A stretch of 35,974 nucleotides of DNA. It comes from Halorubrum coriense DSM 10284. GTDB taxonomy: Archaea; Halobacteriota; Halobacteria; Halobacteriales; Haloferacaceae. The translations under genes and the position numbers were made by a program. Below are positions 15,213 to 21,794 of this stretch, in pieces. How positions within the stretch are numbered: the first letter of the stretch is position 1; each line of letters opens with the position of its first letter. The notes below the pieces were generated by a model, which saw only the letters and a list, made by a program, of their open reading frames with translations, was not told where the DNA came from and made no database searches. The DNA lies in assembly GCF_000337035.1 (NCBI RefSeq), contig NZ_AOJL01000055.1, positions 3,997 through 39,970 of the forward strand, read 5' to 3'.

Positions 15213-15731
15213 TTACTTTGTTGCCGCGCCAAGATCGCGAGCTCGACTATAGTTAATCGCGGCTTGGGCGATATGGAGGTTCCGTTCAGTCGTCTGCCAC
15301 GCAGCGACTGCCTCCCACGCCCCGTCAGGGGGATTGGTCTCCAGCGACGTCGCAAGTTCTTCTGGGGACACAGCGTCGTACGTGTCCTCGAAGTCCCGAA
15401 TTTGCTGTTTCATTGTCTGGACGTTTTCGAGAAGCGTCTCTCGGCTGTGGTTTGTCGAAAGGTCTCGAATGCGCTGGTACAGGAGGGTATCCTCGTTGCG
15501 CGTGTATTTTGTTCCAGTACCCTCCTCTACTGCGGTCGCCGTTCCAATGTCGACGAGTGAGTTGAGATGTTTTCGCGCAGTCGGCTCGCTTACAAGCGCT
15601 TCCTCGGCAATGTCGCCCGCGGTTTTCGGCGCTGTCGTCTGTTCAATTGTCTGGTGGACCCGTTCTAGTGCCGTCGTCGAACGTTTCCACTGGTCACGAG
15701 CGCTGTCGAGCGTCTCATGATCGGAACCCAT
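15213..15731 (-). CDS. Winged-helix regulator, putative antitoxin of the TumE-like protein
   Basis: A 172-aa DNA-binding protein. Residues about 30-85 form a winged helix: TAGDIAEEALVSEPTARKHLNSLVDIG (turn and recognition helix) followed by a wing ending GTGTKYTRN. The C-terminal half is helical with coiled-coil-like content (LLENVQTMKQQIRDFEDTYDAVSPEELA, then WEAVAAWQTTERNLHIAQAA), likely the dimerisation or partner-binding part. The gene is three bases upstream of the putative toxin, and a decayed copy of the same two-gene unit occurs at 12.3-13.2 kb. The ATG at 15731 has an AT-rich TATA-like element at -20 to -32, so the operon is probably leaderless and autoregulated. Without the pairing it would simply be called a haloarchaeal HTH regulator. 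Confidence 0.7.
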   Translation of the reverse strand: MGSDHETLDSARDQWKRSTTALERVHQTIEQTTAPKTAGDIAEEALVSEPTARKHLNSLVDIGTATAVEEGTGTKYTRNEDTLLYQRIRDLSTNHSRETLLENVQTMKQQIRDFEDTYDAVSPEELATSLETNPPDGAWEAVAAWQTTERNLHIAQAAINYSRARDLGAATK

Positions 15732-15750
15732 ACGTGATTATTCGGGACTC

Positions 15751-15763
15751 TACATAATATATG
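15751..15763 (-). promoter_or_regulatory. TATA-like box of the winged-helix/TumE-like operon
   Basis: CATATATTATGTA on the minus strand lies 20-32 bases before the ATG at 15731, in otherwise GC-richer sequence; spacing fits a leaderless archaeal promoter. Confidence 0.5.
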
Positions 15764-16059
15764 TTTCTCTAAAAAATTATTATTGTGTTTGAAGCGTACA
15801 TCCAGTACTCTTGGGTGTAGTAGTTGATGAATAACAATATCTGAACAGGGCTGTTCCGGGATATGGGTAAGCGTCACTATCCGGACGAACAGTCTGGATG
15901 CTACTACCGGCGACTGACGGACTGCTGTTGGGTTTGCTACTTCCGAATTATGCTTGGAATTAAAACGACGTAGCTCCCGTGGAGATGGATTCAGAATGGC
16001 GTGAAAATGGATGGAACCGCTTGAGTTCCTGAGTGCCTTGGGGCCTCCCCCAAGGTGAT
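15764..16059. other. Intergenic region with terminator-like hairpin
   Basis: No gene seen in about 300 bases. A stem CCTTGGGG (16036-16043) / CCCCAAGG (16048-16055) lies 5 bases past the stop of the endonuclease gene (minus strand) and may end the operon transcript; no strong T-run follows it. Confidence 0.4.
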
Positions 16060-16710
16060 CTAACTGAAGTCGTAGTCGCTCTCTCGCGCGTCGACGTACG
16101 CGTCGTTGCCCGTTCGATCAGGGACATAACAGGGGCCGCGGTCAGCCATGTGGAACACGGGTGCCTCGATGTCGAGGCTCGTTTTGCGGTGGAACAAGAG
16201 CGGGAGTCGGTCGCGTAACTCTTGGATGAACGGTTCGCGCCGGGCGCGGAGCGTGCCGCGTGGCGGCCGACAGTTGGTCAACGGTGGCAGTTGATCGTCG
16301 TGGAGATCGGGGTCGGTGATGATCCGGACGTCGAGCAGTTGTGCCAACTCCCACGCACCAGCGGTCACGTTCCGGGCGACAGCAAGGACTGGCATTGCTC
16401 GTGCGAGCGCGGCCCGGAGGGCGACGGCTTCGACTGCGTCACGCTGGACGGCCGTCTTGTGCCAGTCTTTACACTCAACAACGAGGAAGTCATCTGGATC
16501 CCCACGGAAGTCATCGCGCCGGGCGATCACGTCCGTTTCGAGGCCGAAGAGCTGCTCGTTGCGAGCTGTCCTGTACCCCCATTCTTCGAGTGTTTCGGCC
16601 ACTTCTGTTTCGAACCAGCGGCCGTTCGTTTGGTCGTGGTCCGGATCCTCGCCATCCGGCGTGCCGACGCTGTCGAGGTCGGTTGTAAGATCGTCTACGT
16701 TGTTACTCAT
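16060..16710 (-). CDS. PD-(D/E)XK restriction endonuclease-like protein
   Basis: Predicted nuclease of the restriction endonuclease-like fold, similar in layout to Mrr/NERD-type domains. After an acidic N-terminus (1-28) comes RWFETEVAETLEEWGY, the helix with a conserved Glu; then LETDVIARR with Asp60, then FLVVECKDW with Glu79 and Lys81, completing D-x18-E-C-K. The next helices (VEAVALRAALARAMPVLAVARNVTAGAWELAQLLDVRIIT) are as in this fold. ATG 16710 is chosen (MSNNVDDLTT); it overlaps the preceding gene's stop by 8 bases. It is the last gene of the six-gene minus-strand operon, so its partner proteins are probably the 81-aa and 939-aa products. No methyltransferase accompanies it, so classical restriction-modification is unlikely. 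Confidence 0.78.
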   Translation of the reverse strand: MSNNVDDLTTDLDSVGTPDGEDPDHDQTNGRWFETEVAETLEEWGYRTARNEQLFGLETDVIARRDDFRGDPDDFLVVECKDWHKTAVQRDAVEAVALRAALARAMPVLAVARNVTAGAWELAQLLDVRIITDPDLHDDQLPPLTNCRPPRGTLRARREPFIQELRDRLPLLFHRKTSLDIEAPVFHMADRGPCYVPDRTGNDAYVDARESDYDFS

Positions 16711-16948
16711 TGGTGGGTTCCTCCACACTGTCGGCTGTTTCTGCGCGTGCGGCCGCCTGATCGAGCGCTGTGGCGATTGTTTTGGCGTCTGCGGGTGTGA
16801 GGGCCGCGTAAGTGACCTCGTCGTTAGCACCGAAGCTGAGAGTCACCCGGGTATCGTCGGCTGCGGTGTCGACTTGGATGGCTCCGGTCACTGCTGTCGG
16901 GCGGTTGCGTCTGACGACTGTCTCCAGATCGAGCGTTGGGTCACTCAT
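16703..16948 (-). CDS. Small hypothetical protein between the 939-aa gene and the endonuclease gene
   Basis: An 81-aa acidic protein, family not recognised. It has a predicted beta-rich first half (VTGAIQVDTAADDTRVTLSFGANDEVTYAALT) and a helical second half (ADAKTIATALDQAAARAE), with an acidic C-terminal tail. Its ATG overlaps the end of the 939-aa gene (16945-16948) and its stop overlaps the endonuclease start, so all three are translationally coupled. The size and position suggest a subunit or partner of one of its neighbours, but nothing in the sequence says which. Confidence 0.7.
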   Translation of the reverse strand: MSDPTLDLETVVRRNRPTAVTGAIQVDTAADDTRVTLSFGANDEVTYAALTPADAKTIATALDQAAARAETADSVEEPTNE

Positions 16949-19764
16949 TGGTGGCCTCCTGTTGGCAGTTGGGTTTGTGGCGTTGCGACTGCTGTTGTCG
17001 GGATTGGTCGGGCATTTTCGTGGGTTGGTGTCTCGGTGGTATCGGATGTACAGTGACTGTTCGGTCGTTGGCTGTTGGTGTCTCTTGGATACATTGTGGT
17101 CGCAGCTGGGCAGGGGGTGAGTCTGACTGGCGGTTGCCTGCCCCAGTCGGTACTGCTGGGACCGCTCGTGTGTGCCGGCGGCCAGCTCCCCGCTTCAGTG
17201 ATTGGTGCGTCTCGATGCGTCTCCAGCTGTGTTGTTCTGTGGCCGCTGTGCGGTGGGAGCCACGTCGTTACCGGCGGTGTTCGTGGGCTTGTTGTCGTCC
17301 ACCGGCGGTGGCCCCCTTGCTGGACTGCTTGGACGCGATCGAGCTCGCGGACAGCGCTGATCCGCCGGTCGTAGCTGCTCGCCGAGATGTCTGCTCGCTC
17401 GATCAGTCTCGACCGGCCAAGTGGGCCGTCAGATCGGAGAAGCGCGGCGTACAGCTTTGTTGCTGTCGGCGTCAGGTCGGGCCGGAAGCGCGTCGGCGAA
17501 AGCGTGGCTGCGGCGCGTTCGACGGCGGCCGGTGATGGTGTGTGAGACTCGTTCAGCGCTCGGAGCAGGCTCACCACGACGTCGTACGGACACGCACGCT
17601 GGGTGTCCGCCGGGCCGAACGAGCGCAGACACAGCCGGATGAGCCGCTGGCGCTCACGGGGTGTCCACTCAACGTCTTGGATCATCGCTATCTCGTCGAT
17701 TACCCGCCGGATGGCGGGGTAGGTCGTCCCGTCGACGACCGGAATCTCGAGTGTTGGTGCGGCTTCAGTGCCCTCGGCGATCGCCTCTCGGACCTCGGTG
17801 AGTTCCGCATCGAGTGCGGTGGCAATTTCGTCGCGAAGTTCAGTGGCTGTCGGGCCCGCAACCACCCACGACATGGTGAGGTCCATCGTCGCGTTTTGGT
17901 CGGGTTCGTACGGAAGTCGGCGACGCAGTTTTTCGGGGCGGTCTTCGAATAGCAGTCGGTAGCCCGAGTGAATCCCGTACGCGGACTGTTTGGGCGCTGT
18001 TTTGGCGAGGAACCCACAGAGGTCTTGGAGGGTGGTGGTGTTGCGTGCGAGAGCGTCGGTGTCAGGGACTCTAATGGTAGTTGTGAGGTCGATGCCGGCC
18101 GCGTGATACAGTTGCGTTGCCGAAGCGATGAGCCCATGAAGATCCTCGAAGAGGTCGCTTCGGGCGGCCGTGTCGTCACTACCCGCGAGTTCAGCGACTT
18201 TTACGAGAAGATGATCTCGAACGGTGGTGATTCGCTGTTTCCATGCCTCGTACGTTGTTTCGTCATCGCTGAACCAGCCAACTTGGTGACCACGACGGAG
18301 GATGCGGCTGACATCGTGATCGGGAGTTTTGTGGAGTGTCTCGAACTCCTGGCCAAGCCGTGATGGGGTAAGGATTTTCGAGAGTGCTTTGTTGCTCAGT
18401 AAGGCGTTCGCGAGACGTCCCAACGTTGCGAGGGGGCCGCCCCACTGGAGCACGACGAGGGTTTCTTTGTTGGTGTGGCTGAGGTACGCAACACGGCTAT
18501 CCTCAAACGAACGTGGCTGGCCATCCACGAGCGTGATGGCGTTCTCATGCGCGACCGTGCTAAATCGCTCGTGGAGGTGGGCTGGGGCGTCTGCTGGGCC
18601 AGTGAGCCACTGGACGTATGCCCCGCCTCCGTCTGGGTCGCCAGTTGCTGCCACCCACTCGTCGGGTGTGGGTCGTGTCTCGCCCGGTCGGCGGGACGAC
18701 ACTGTACTTGTATCGTCCTGAAGGGTTGTGGTAAGACCCTCTCCGAGCCGGCGTTGATCCGAGGGGACGAGTCCGTAGTTGTCGTCGAGACACTGCTGGA
18801 CGGCCAGTTTTCCGAGGTCGGTCAGTTGGACCGTGTTCTGTTGGCCACGACGATCGACCGTGACGACGTTACGAGTCTCGAGATCGAGGACATAGTTGCT
18901 GATCGTGCCGTCGGCGATATCGATCGCGTGGTCGTTGGCAAGGTCCCGGTAGCTCCGGGCGTACTCTGTACTGAGGTTCCCGAGGAGTCGGCGTTTCCCT
19001 GGTTCGGTGTCGAGATCACGGATGGCCTCCCATGCGGCGTCGACACTCTGGGAAGAGTGGTCGGTGTTGGGGGACCGATCCCGGCTGTCAGTAAGATTGA
19101 GGTGACAGTCGGTCCAGTCCGGGTACCGTTTCGAGAGATGTCGTTGGACCGTAGGGGATGCGACGAGCCTGACGTCGAATCCAGTAGCGAGGACAGCCAT
19201 CGTCGCGAGTGCGCGAACGCCCGTGCGGCGATCCCTGAGAGTGGTCCACGCCTGGCCATCTAGTAAGAGCGTGATGACGCGTGGCTGGTCGTCGAGTTCA
19301 CGATGGAGTACCACCGGACCCCTCGCGAGTGCGCCGAGTCCGGCGTTGACTGGCCCACGTCCCGTGCCGATGCTGGTGACGGTGTCGGTTAGCTCGGCCT
19401 GTCGCCGTTGGTGGTACTCGGTGAGCGCGCTGTTAGGTTCGTCTCGGTAGGTGAGCGCGAGTTCCGTAATCGCGCGGGTGTACGCAACGGCCTCAGCGAT
19501 GTCGTTGGTCCATGGGTTGTCCAAGGTCTGCCACGCAGGCAGCGTTTCTGCGAGGAGCTGTGAACTCGTCCGACACGGATCTGTGGCGGCGTGATTGCGG
19601 ATGGTCTGCTCAGTGCGGGGCCGGAGCTTAGCGAGGAGCTCCGGTACCCACTCAGTTAGCTGAGGCGAGACCGCTGAACAGACGATTCCCCCGGTTGAAC
19701 TGGTTGTCTCGGGACTGACAAGCTGGACCCCACGCTTGCGGGCCGCAGGCCGGCGTGTTCCCAC
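16945..19764 (-). CDS. 939-aa protein with two winged-helix domains, unknown function
   Basis: Not assigned to a named family; it looks like large hypothetical proteins of haloarchaeal plasmids and islands. A helical N-terminus (about 35-130) precedes a region with RVITLLLDGQAWTTLRDRR. A winged helix lies near 250-325 (DLANDHAIDIADGTISNYVLDLETRNVV, then TVQLTDLG). A middle alpha/beta region (380-480) contains VAYLSHTNKETLVVLQWGG and a helical repeat region follows. A second winged helix occupies 767-825 (LYAALLRSDGPLGRSRLIERADISASSYDRRISAV). The last 110 residues are Thr/Pro-rich and unstructured. The start is taken as GTG 19764, the first after an in-frame stop; later starts are possible. 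No ATPase or nuclease motif is visible. It overlaps the 81-aa gene by 4 bases, and a stem-loop abuts its start. Confidence 0.7.
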   Translation of the reverse strand: MGTRRPAARKRGVQLVSPETTSSTGGIVCSAVSPQLTEWVPELLAKLRPRTEQTIRNHAATDPCRTSSQLLAETLPAWQTLDNPWTNDIAEAVAYTRAITELALTYRDEPNSALTEYHQRRQAELTDTVTSIGTGRGPVNAGLGALARGPVVLHRELDDQPRVITLLLDGQAWTTLRDRRTGVRALATMAVLATGFDVRLVASPTVQRHLSKRYPDWTDCHLNLTDSRDRSPNTDHSSQSVDAAWEAIRDLDTEPGKRRLLGNLSTEYARSYRDLANDHAIDIADGTISNYVLDLETRNVVTVDRRGQQNTVQLTDLGKLAVQQCLDDNYGLVPSDQRRLGEGLTTTLQDDTSTVSSRRPGETRPTPDEWVAATGDPDGGGAYVQWLTGPADAPAHLHERFSTVAHENAITLVDGQPRSFEDSRVAYLSHTNKETLVVLQWGGPLATLGRLANALLSNKALSKILTPSRLGQEFETLHKTPDHDVSRILRRGHQVGWFSDDETTYEAWKQRITTVRDHLLVKVAELAGSDDTAARSDLFEDLHGLIASATQLYHAAGIDLTTTIRVPDTDALARNTTTLQDLCGFLAKTAPKQSAYGIHSGYRLLFEDRPEKLRRRLPYEPDQNATMDLTMSWVVAGPTATELRDEIATALDAELTEVREAIAEGTEAAPTLEIPVVDGTTYPAIRRVIDEIAMIQDVEWTPRERQRLIRLCLRSFGPADTQRACPYDVVVSLLRALNESHTPSPAAVERAAATLSPTRFRPDLTPTATKLYAALLRSDGPLGRSRLIERADISASSYDRRISAVRELDRVQAVQQGGHRRWTTTSPRTPPVTTWLPPHSGHRTTQLETHRDAPITEAGSWPPAHTSGPSSTDWGRQPPVRLTPCPAATTMYPRDTNSQRPNSHCTSDTTETPTHENARPIPTTAVATPQTQLPTGGHQ

Positions 19765-19790
19765 AGCCGATCACCTCGGGGTAATCGGCT
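19765..19790 (-). promoter_or_regulatory. Stem-loop directly abutting the start codon of the 939-aa gene
   Basis: AGCCGAT (19765-19771) pairs with ATCGGCT (19784-19790) around a 12-base loop. On the minus strand the last stem base is immediately followed by the GTG at 19764, so the stem could control ribosome access. It is one of three consecutive stem-loops between this gene and its upstream neighbour. Confidence 0.5.
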
Positions 19791-19793
19791 GGC

Positions 19794-19823
19794 GGGTCGG
19801 AGTTGTCAGCATTACTCCGACCC
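19794..19823 (-). promoter_or_regulatory. 10-10-10 stem-loop containing the stop codon of the upstream gene
   Basis: GGGTCGGAGT (19794-19803) and ACTCCGACCC (19814-19823) are exact complements with a 10-base loop. The TAA of the cysteine/histidine protein (19812-19814) sits at the edge of the loop. It could be an RNA processing site, attenuator or terminator. Confidence 0.55.
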
Positions 19824-20288
19824 CTCGCGCGGAGGGCCACCATCAGAGCGCGCCGCTTCTCGAACAGCTGTGAGAAGCGGCGCTGGTTCCTGCTCTGGTG
19901 GGTCAGTTGGCGAGCGCGGTGTTGGGGCTTCCGGGTGGACGTGTGGCTCGGAGTTCGTTGTGGGGCTCGTGACTACGACGGTCGGTTCACAAAGGACGAA
20001 CGTTGTCGACTGCGTCTGGGTGTTGACGCACGTCCCGATGTGGCCCGTGAGGACGTACTCGTGAACACCACGGGTGAAGACGGTCGGGTGTTCGTGAACA
20101 TCCGACCCGCACATGATGTAACCGATAGCGTACGTGGGTTCGCCGGCCGCACGATAGGCGTAGGCCGTGATGCCGTCGCCTTCGTGGAGTTGTTGTCCGC
20201 ACACCTGGCAGATTGGGTTGGAGGTGTTGAGCGAGATGCGTGTGAGCTGTGAGATATCTGCTGCTTCTCGGTTGTCGAGGTAGCTCAT
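19812..20288 (-). CDS. Cys/His-rich putative zinc-binding protein
   Basis: A 158-aa protein with a zinc-knuckle-like CQVCG near residue 28 and further Cys/His residues (IMCGSDVHEH near 59, then HIGTCV) that could complete one or two zinc sites. The first 110 residues are a compact domain; the last 50 (PHVHPEAPTPRSPTDPPEQEPAPLL in part) are Pro-rich and probably disordered. Such small zinc proteins are common in haloarchaeal mobile elements, function unknown. It shares an ATGA overlap with the preceding winged-helix gene (20285-20288). Its final codons and stop are embedded in two strong stem-loops. Confidence 0.65.
   Translation of the reverse strand: MSYLDNREAADISQLTRISLNTSNPICQVCGQQLHEGDGITAYAYRAAGEPTYAIGYIMCGSDVHEHPTVFTRGVHEYVLTGHIGTCVNTQTQSTTFVLCEPTVVVTSPTTNSEPHVHPEAPTPRSPTDPPEQEPAPLLTAVREAARSDGGPPREGSE
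19850..19883 (-). repeat. 12-10-12 perfect inverted repeat within the 3' end of the zinc-protein gene
   Basis: GCGCCGCTTCTC (19850-19861) and GAGAAGCGGCGC (19872-19883) match exactly around a 10-base loop, giving the strongest hairpin in the window. It lies inside the coding sequence about 35 bases before its stop. It precedes two further stem-loops in the direction of transcription. Confidence 0.65.
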
Positions 20289-20611
20289 TTGTGCCCCCTC
20301 TCATTGGCGTCGCGACTGCTACCTTGCCACGCTTGCCGGGCGGTAAGTGCGCGACGGGCTGGCTCAGTCAGTTGGTACGTGGTCGTGTTGCGGGTCTTTT
20401 TGCTAATATAATCGCGCTCAATGAGTTCTTGGAGAGCGTTACAGACTCGAGTTTGGTCGATGCTGTCGGGGTAGTAGTCGGAGAGTGTGTGGTGGAGTGA
20501 CCGTCCCTCGCTGAGGCCAGCCTGCGAGAGTAGCCAGAGCAGGTCACGGTGGATGATTGAGAGATCGGCAAGCGAGTGAGCAGCATCGCTCTCAGTGTTG
20601 TGACTAGACAT
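20285..20611 (-). CDS. Small winged-helix DNA-binding protein
   Basis: A 108-aa protein that is essentially one winged-helix domain, PadR/MarR-like in layout: LSIIHRDLLWLLSQAG (helix 1), LHHTLSDYYPDSIDQTRVCNALQELIERDYI (turn and recognition helix), then a wing KTRNTTTYQLTEPARRAL. This is a typical haloarchaeal helix-turn-helix regulator and a reasonable candidate to control the operon. Its ATG at 20611 overlaps the upstream zinc-ribbon gene by 8 bases and its stop overlaps the next ATG (ATGA). No ligand-binding domain is present. Confidence 0.75.
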   Translation of the reverse strand: MSSHNTESDAAHSLADLSIIHRDLLWLLSQAGLSEGRSLHHTLSDYYPDSIDQTRVCNALQELIERDYISKKTRNTTTYQLTEPARRALTARQAWQGSSRDANERGHK

Positions 20612-20795
20612 TGTGCCCCTCTTTGGTGTCTTTGTCGATGCTGCGTGTCGTCGCGCACGTGCTACACAGTGGTCTCTTGGAGGCTGCGTCGTAGCGGTCA
20701 GCTATGTTTGTACACAAACGACAGCCAGGGCTGTTACTGTTCGATTCGTCAGTCGTCTCGCAGGGCTTAAGCCCCGCAGTTGCCACCATTAGCAT
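20604..20795 (-). CDS. Small zinc-ribbon protein, first gene of the operon
   Basis: A 63-aa protein with two Cys-x2-Cys pairs, CRLC and CSTC, about 17 residues apart, as in small zinc ribbons. The rest is polar. Two ATGs are possible, 20795 (MLM) and 20789; the first lies exactly at the foot of a 9-6-9 stem-loop. The gene overlaps the winged-helix gene by 8 bases, making it the head of a six-gene coupled series ending with the endonuclease at 16060. Short length lowers confidence, but the overlap and Cys pattern support it. Confidence 0.55.
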   Translation of the reverse strand: MLMVATAGLKPCETTDESNSNSPGCRLCTNIADRYDAASKRPLCSTCATTRSIDKDTKEGHNV

Positions 20796-20819
20796 GGTTC
20801 TGTGTTATGGCACAGAACC
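20796..20819 (-). promoter_or_regulatory. 9-6-9 stem-loop directly abutting the first start codon of the operon
   Basis: GGTTCTGTG (20796-20804) and CACAGAACC (20811-20819) pair perfectly around a 6-base loop. On the minus strand ATG follows the last stem base with no gap. It could be a translational switch in the leader or a DNA operator. Confidence 0.6.
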
Positions 20820-20821
20820 CG

Positions 20822-20854
20822 TCCCGGCTGGGTGTTGGAGCACCGCAGCCGGGA
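20822..20854 (-). promoter_or_regulatory. Second leader stem-loop with nested stem
   Basis: TCCCGGCTG (20822-20830) pairs with CAGCCGGGA (20846-20854), and inside it GGTG (20831-20834) pairs with CACC (20841-20844), so nearly 13 bp can form. It is separated from the start-codon hairpin by only 2 bases. Together they make a compact two-hairpin leader. Confidence 0.6.
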
Positions 20855-20931
20855 GTTCTACTCTTTCTCACTAGCCAAGAGTTCGTCACTTGGGTTCCGT
20901 AGATACCTGTTGAGGATCTTGTTACTTGAAT

Positions 20932-20944
20932 GTACTGGAAGTAC
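20932..20944. promoter_or_regulatory. Operator-like repeat GTACT-GGA-AGTAC upstream of PhiH1-like repressor
   Basis: A 5-3-5 inverted repeat about 50-65 bases before the repressor ATG, between the two divergent transcription units. Its position would let the repressor control itself or the minus-strand operon; this is inference. Confidence 0.3.
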
Positions 20945-20963
20945 TCTAGAACACTAAGCGGGC

Positions 20964-20973
20964 AGATATTAAA
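20964..20973 (+). promoter_or_regulatory. TATA-like box of the PhiH1-like repressor gene
   Basis: AGATATTAAA lies 23-32 bases before the ATG at 20996, fitting a leaderless promoter. Confidence 0.45.
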
Positions 20974-20995
20974 CACGGGTCCACTCATGTATCGT

Positions 20996-21334
20996 ATGAG
21001 ATATGCGGGAGAATGGATGTCTGCGGCAGATGACCGAATTCTAGAATATCTATCTGAATACGAGTCGGGCTCTCCAACGAAAATGAAGAAAGAGGGTCCA
21101 ATTCGATACTCCCGTGTACAAGTTCATAGACGGTGTAAAAAGCTAGCAGAGAACGGTCTTATAAATGATCTTGGTAATGGGGTCTACATGATCACTGACG
21201 ACGGTGAGGCATATCTTAAGGGTCAACTTGACACAAAAAACTGGCAGTATATTGATGAGGACGCTGATGTGGTTGGTACTAACGACAGTACCGACGCTAC
21301 TTCCAACGAGAGTTCCAATAGAGACAATTCCTGA
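20996..21334 (+). CDS. PhiH1 repressor-like winged-helix protein
   Basis: A 112-aa winged-helix regulator resembling the repressor of halophage PhiH and its many haloarchaeal relatives. MRYAGEWMSAADDRILEYLSEYESGSP is the characteristic start with helix 1; then IRYSRVQVHRRCKKLAENGLINDLGNGVYMITDDGEAYL gives the recognition helix and wing. The last 30 residues are acidic and Ser/Asn/Asp-rich. I start at ATG 20996 because relatives begin with this M-x-x-x-x-x-W-M pattern and the TATA-like box fits; the frame stays open further upstream. It is transcribed divergently from the zinc-ribbon operon and probably represses part of this element. Confidence 0.8.
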   Translation: MRYAGEWMSAADDRILEYLSEYESGSPTKMKKEGPIRYSRVQVHRRCKKLAENGLINDLGNGVYMITDDGEAYLKGQLDTKNWQYIDEDADVVGTNDSTDATSNESSNRDNS

Positions 21335-21794
21335 ACACGAATGCTTAAATTGTAATCTAGTAGCCGAACAAGCATATGGGTGAAGCTTCGCTAGTGATCT
21401 TCCAGCGTTTCTATTGACACTCCCTGCCATAGGGTTTCCTGAGAAGTCGTGTGCCTATTGTTCCCCCTTTAGCATACTCGTTCGACCTACTCTGTGATAA
21501 TATGTGGATCCGTTCAAAATTGAGTGTGCCTTATTCAATCTCGTACACCGTAGTATACATCTTCATGTATAGCAATTGAAATGTCTTCTCCCACGCCGTT
21601 GAAACCTAGTACGGTAGGTAAGGATACCATGAAATCTCAAGACTAGTTCCGGATCATCGGATAGTCACTTGTGGAGCGTACGGTATGGGTTGAGAAATTC
21701 TCGGCTTGCTAGTCATCAGCCGCGTAGTCACAACACAGGAATTGCTTCAGAGACAATACCATAGATGCTCTCGAAACTTTTTGTCAACAGTTAA
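21335..21794. other. 460-base intergenic region, no gene seen
   Basis: A/T-rich sequence between the repressor gene and the end of the epimerase gene. No motif-bearing frame, no strong repeat and no tRNA-like fold noticed. It marks the change from the GC-rich island on the left to the more A/T-rich surface-glycan locus on the right. Confidence 0.4.

Noticed and set aside
16222-17535. Several plus-strand open frames of 100-246 codons
   Set aside because: Antisense to the endonuclease, 81-aa and 939-aa genes; very Cys/Trp/Arg-rich, non-protein-like composition.
18475-19263. 262-codon plus-strand open frame
   Set aside because: Antisense to the 939-aa gene, which has overlapping operon neighbours and winged-helix motifs; no motif in the plus frame.
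20796-20854. Possible tRNA or tRNA-like attachment site from the two hairpins
   Set aside because: No T-loop GGTTCRA, no anticodon arm geometry, no acceptor stem; treated as leader stem-loops instead.
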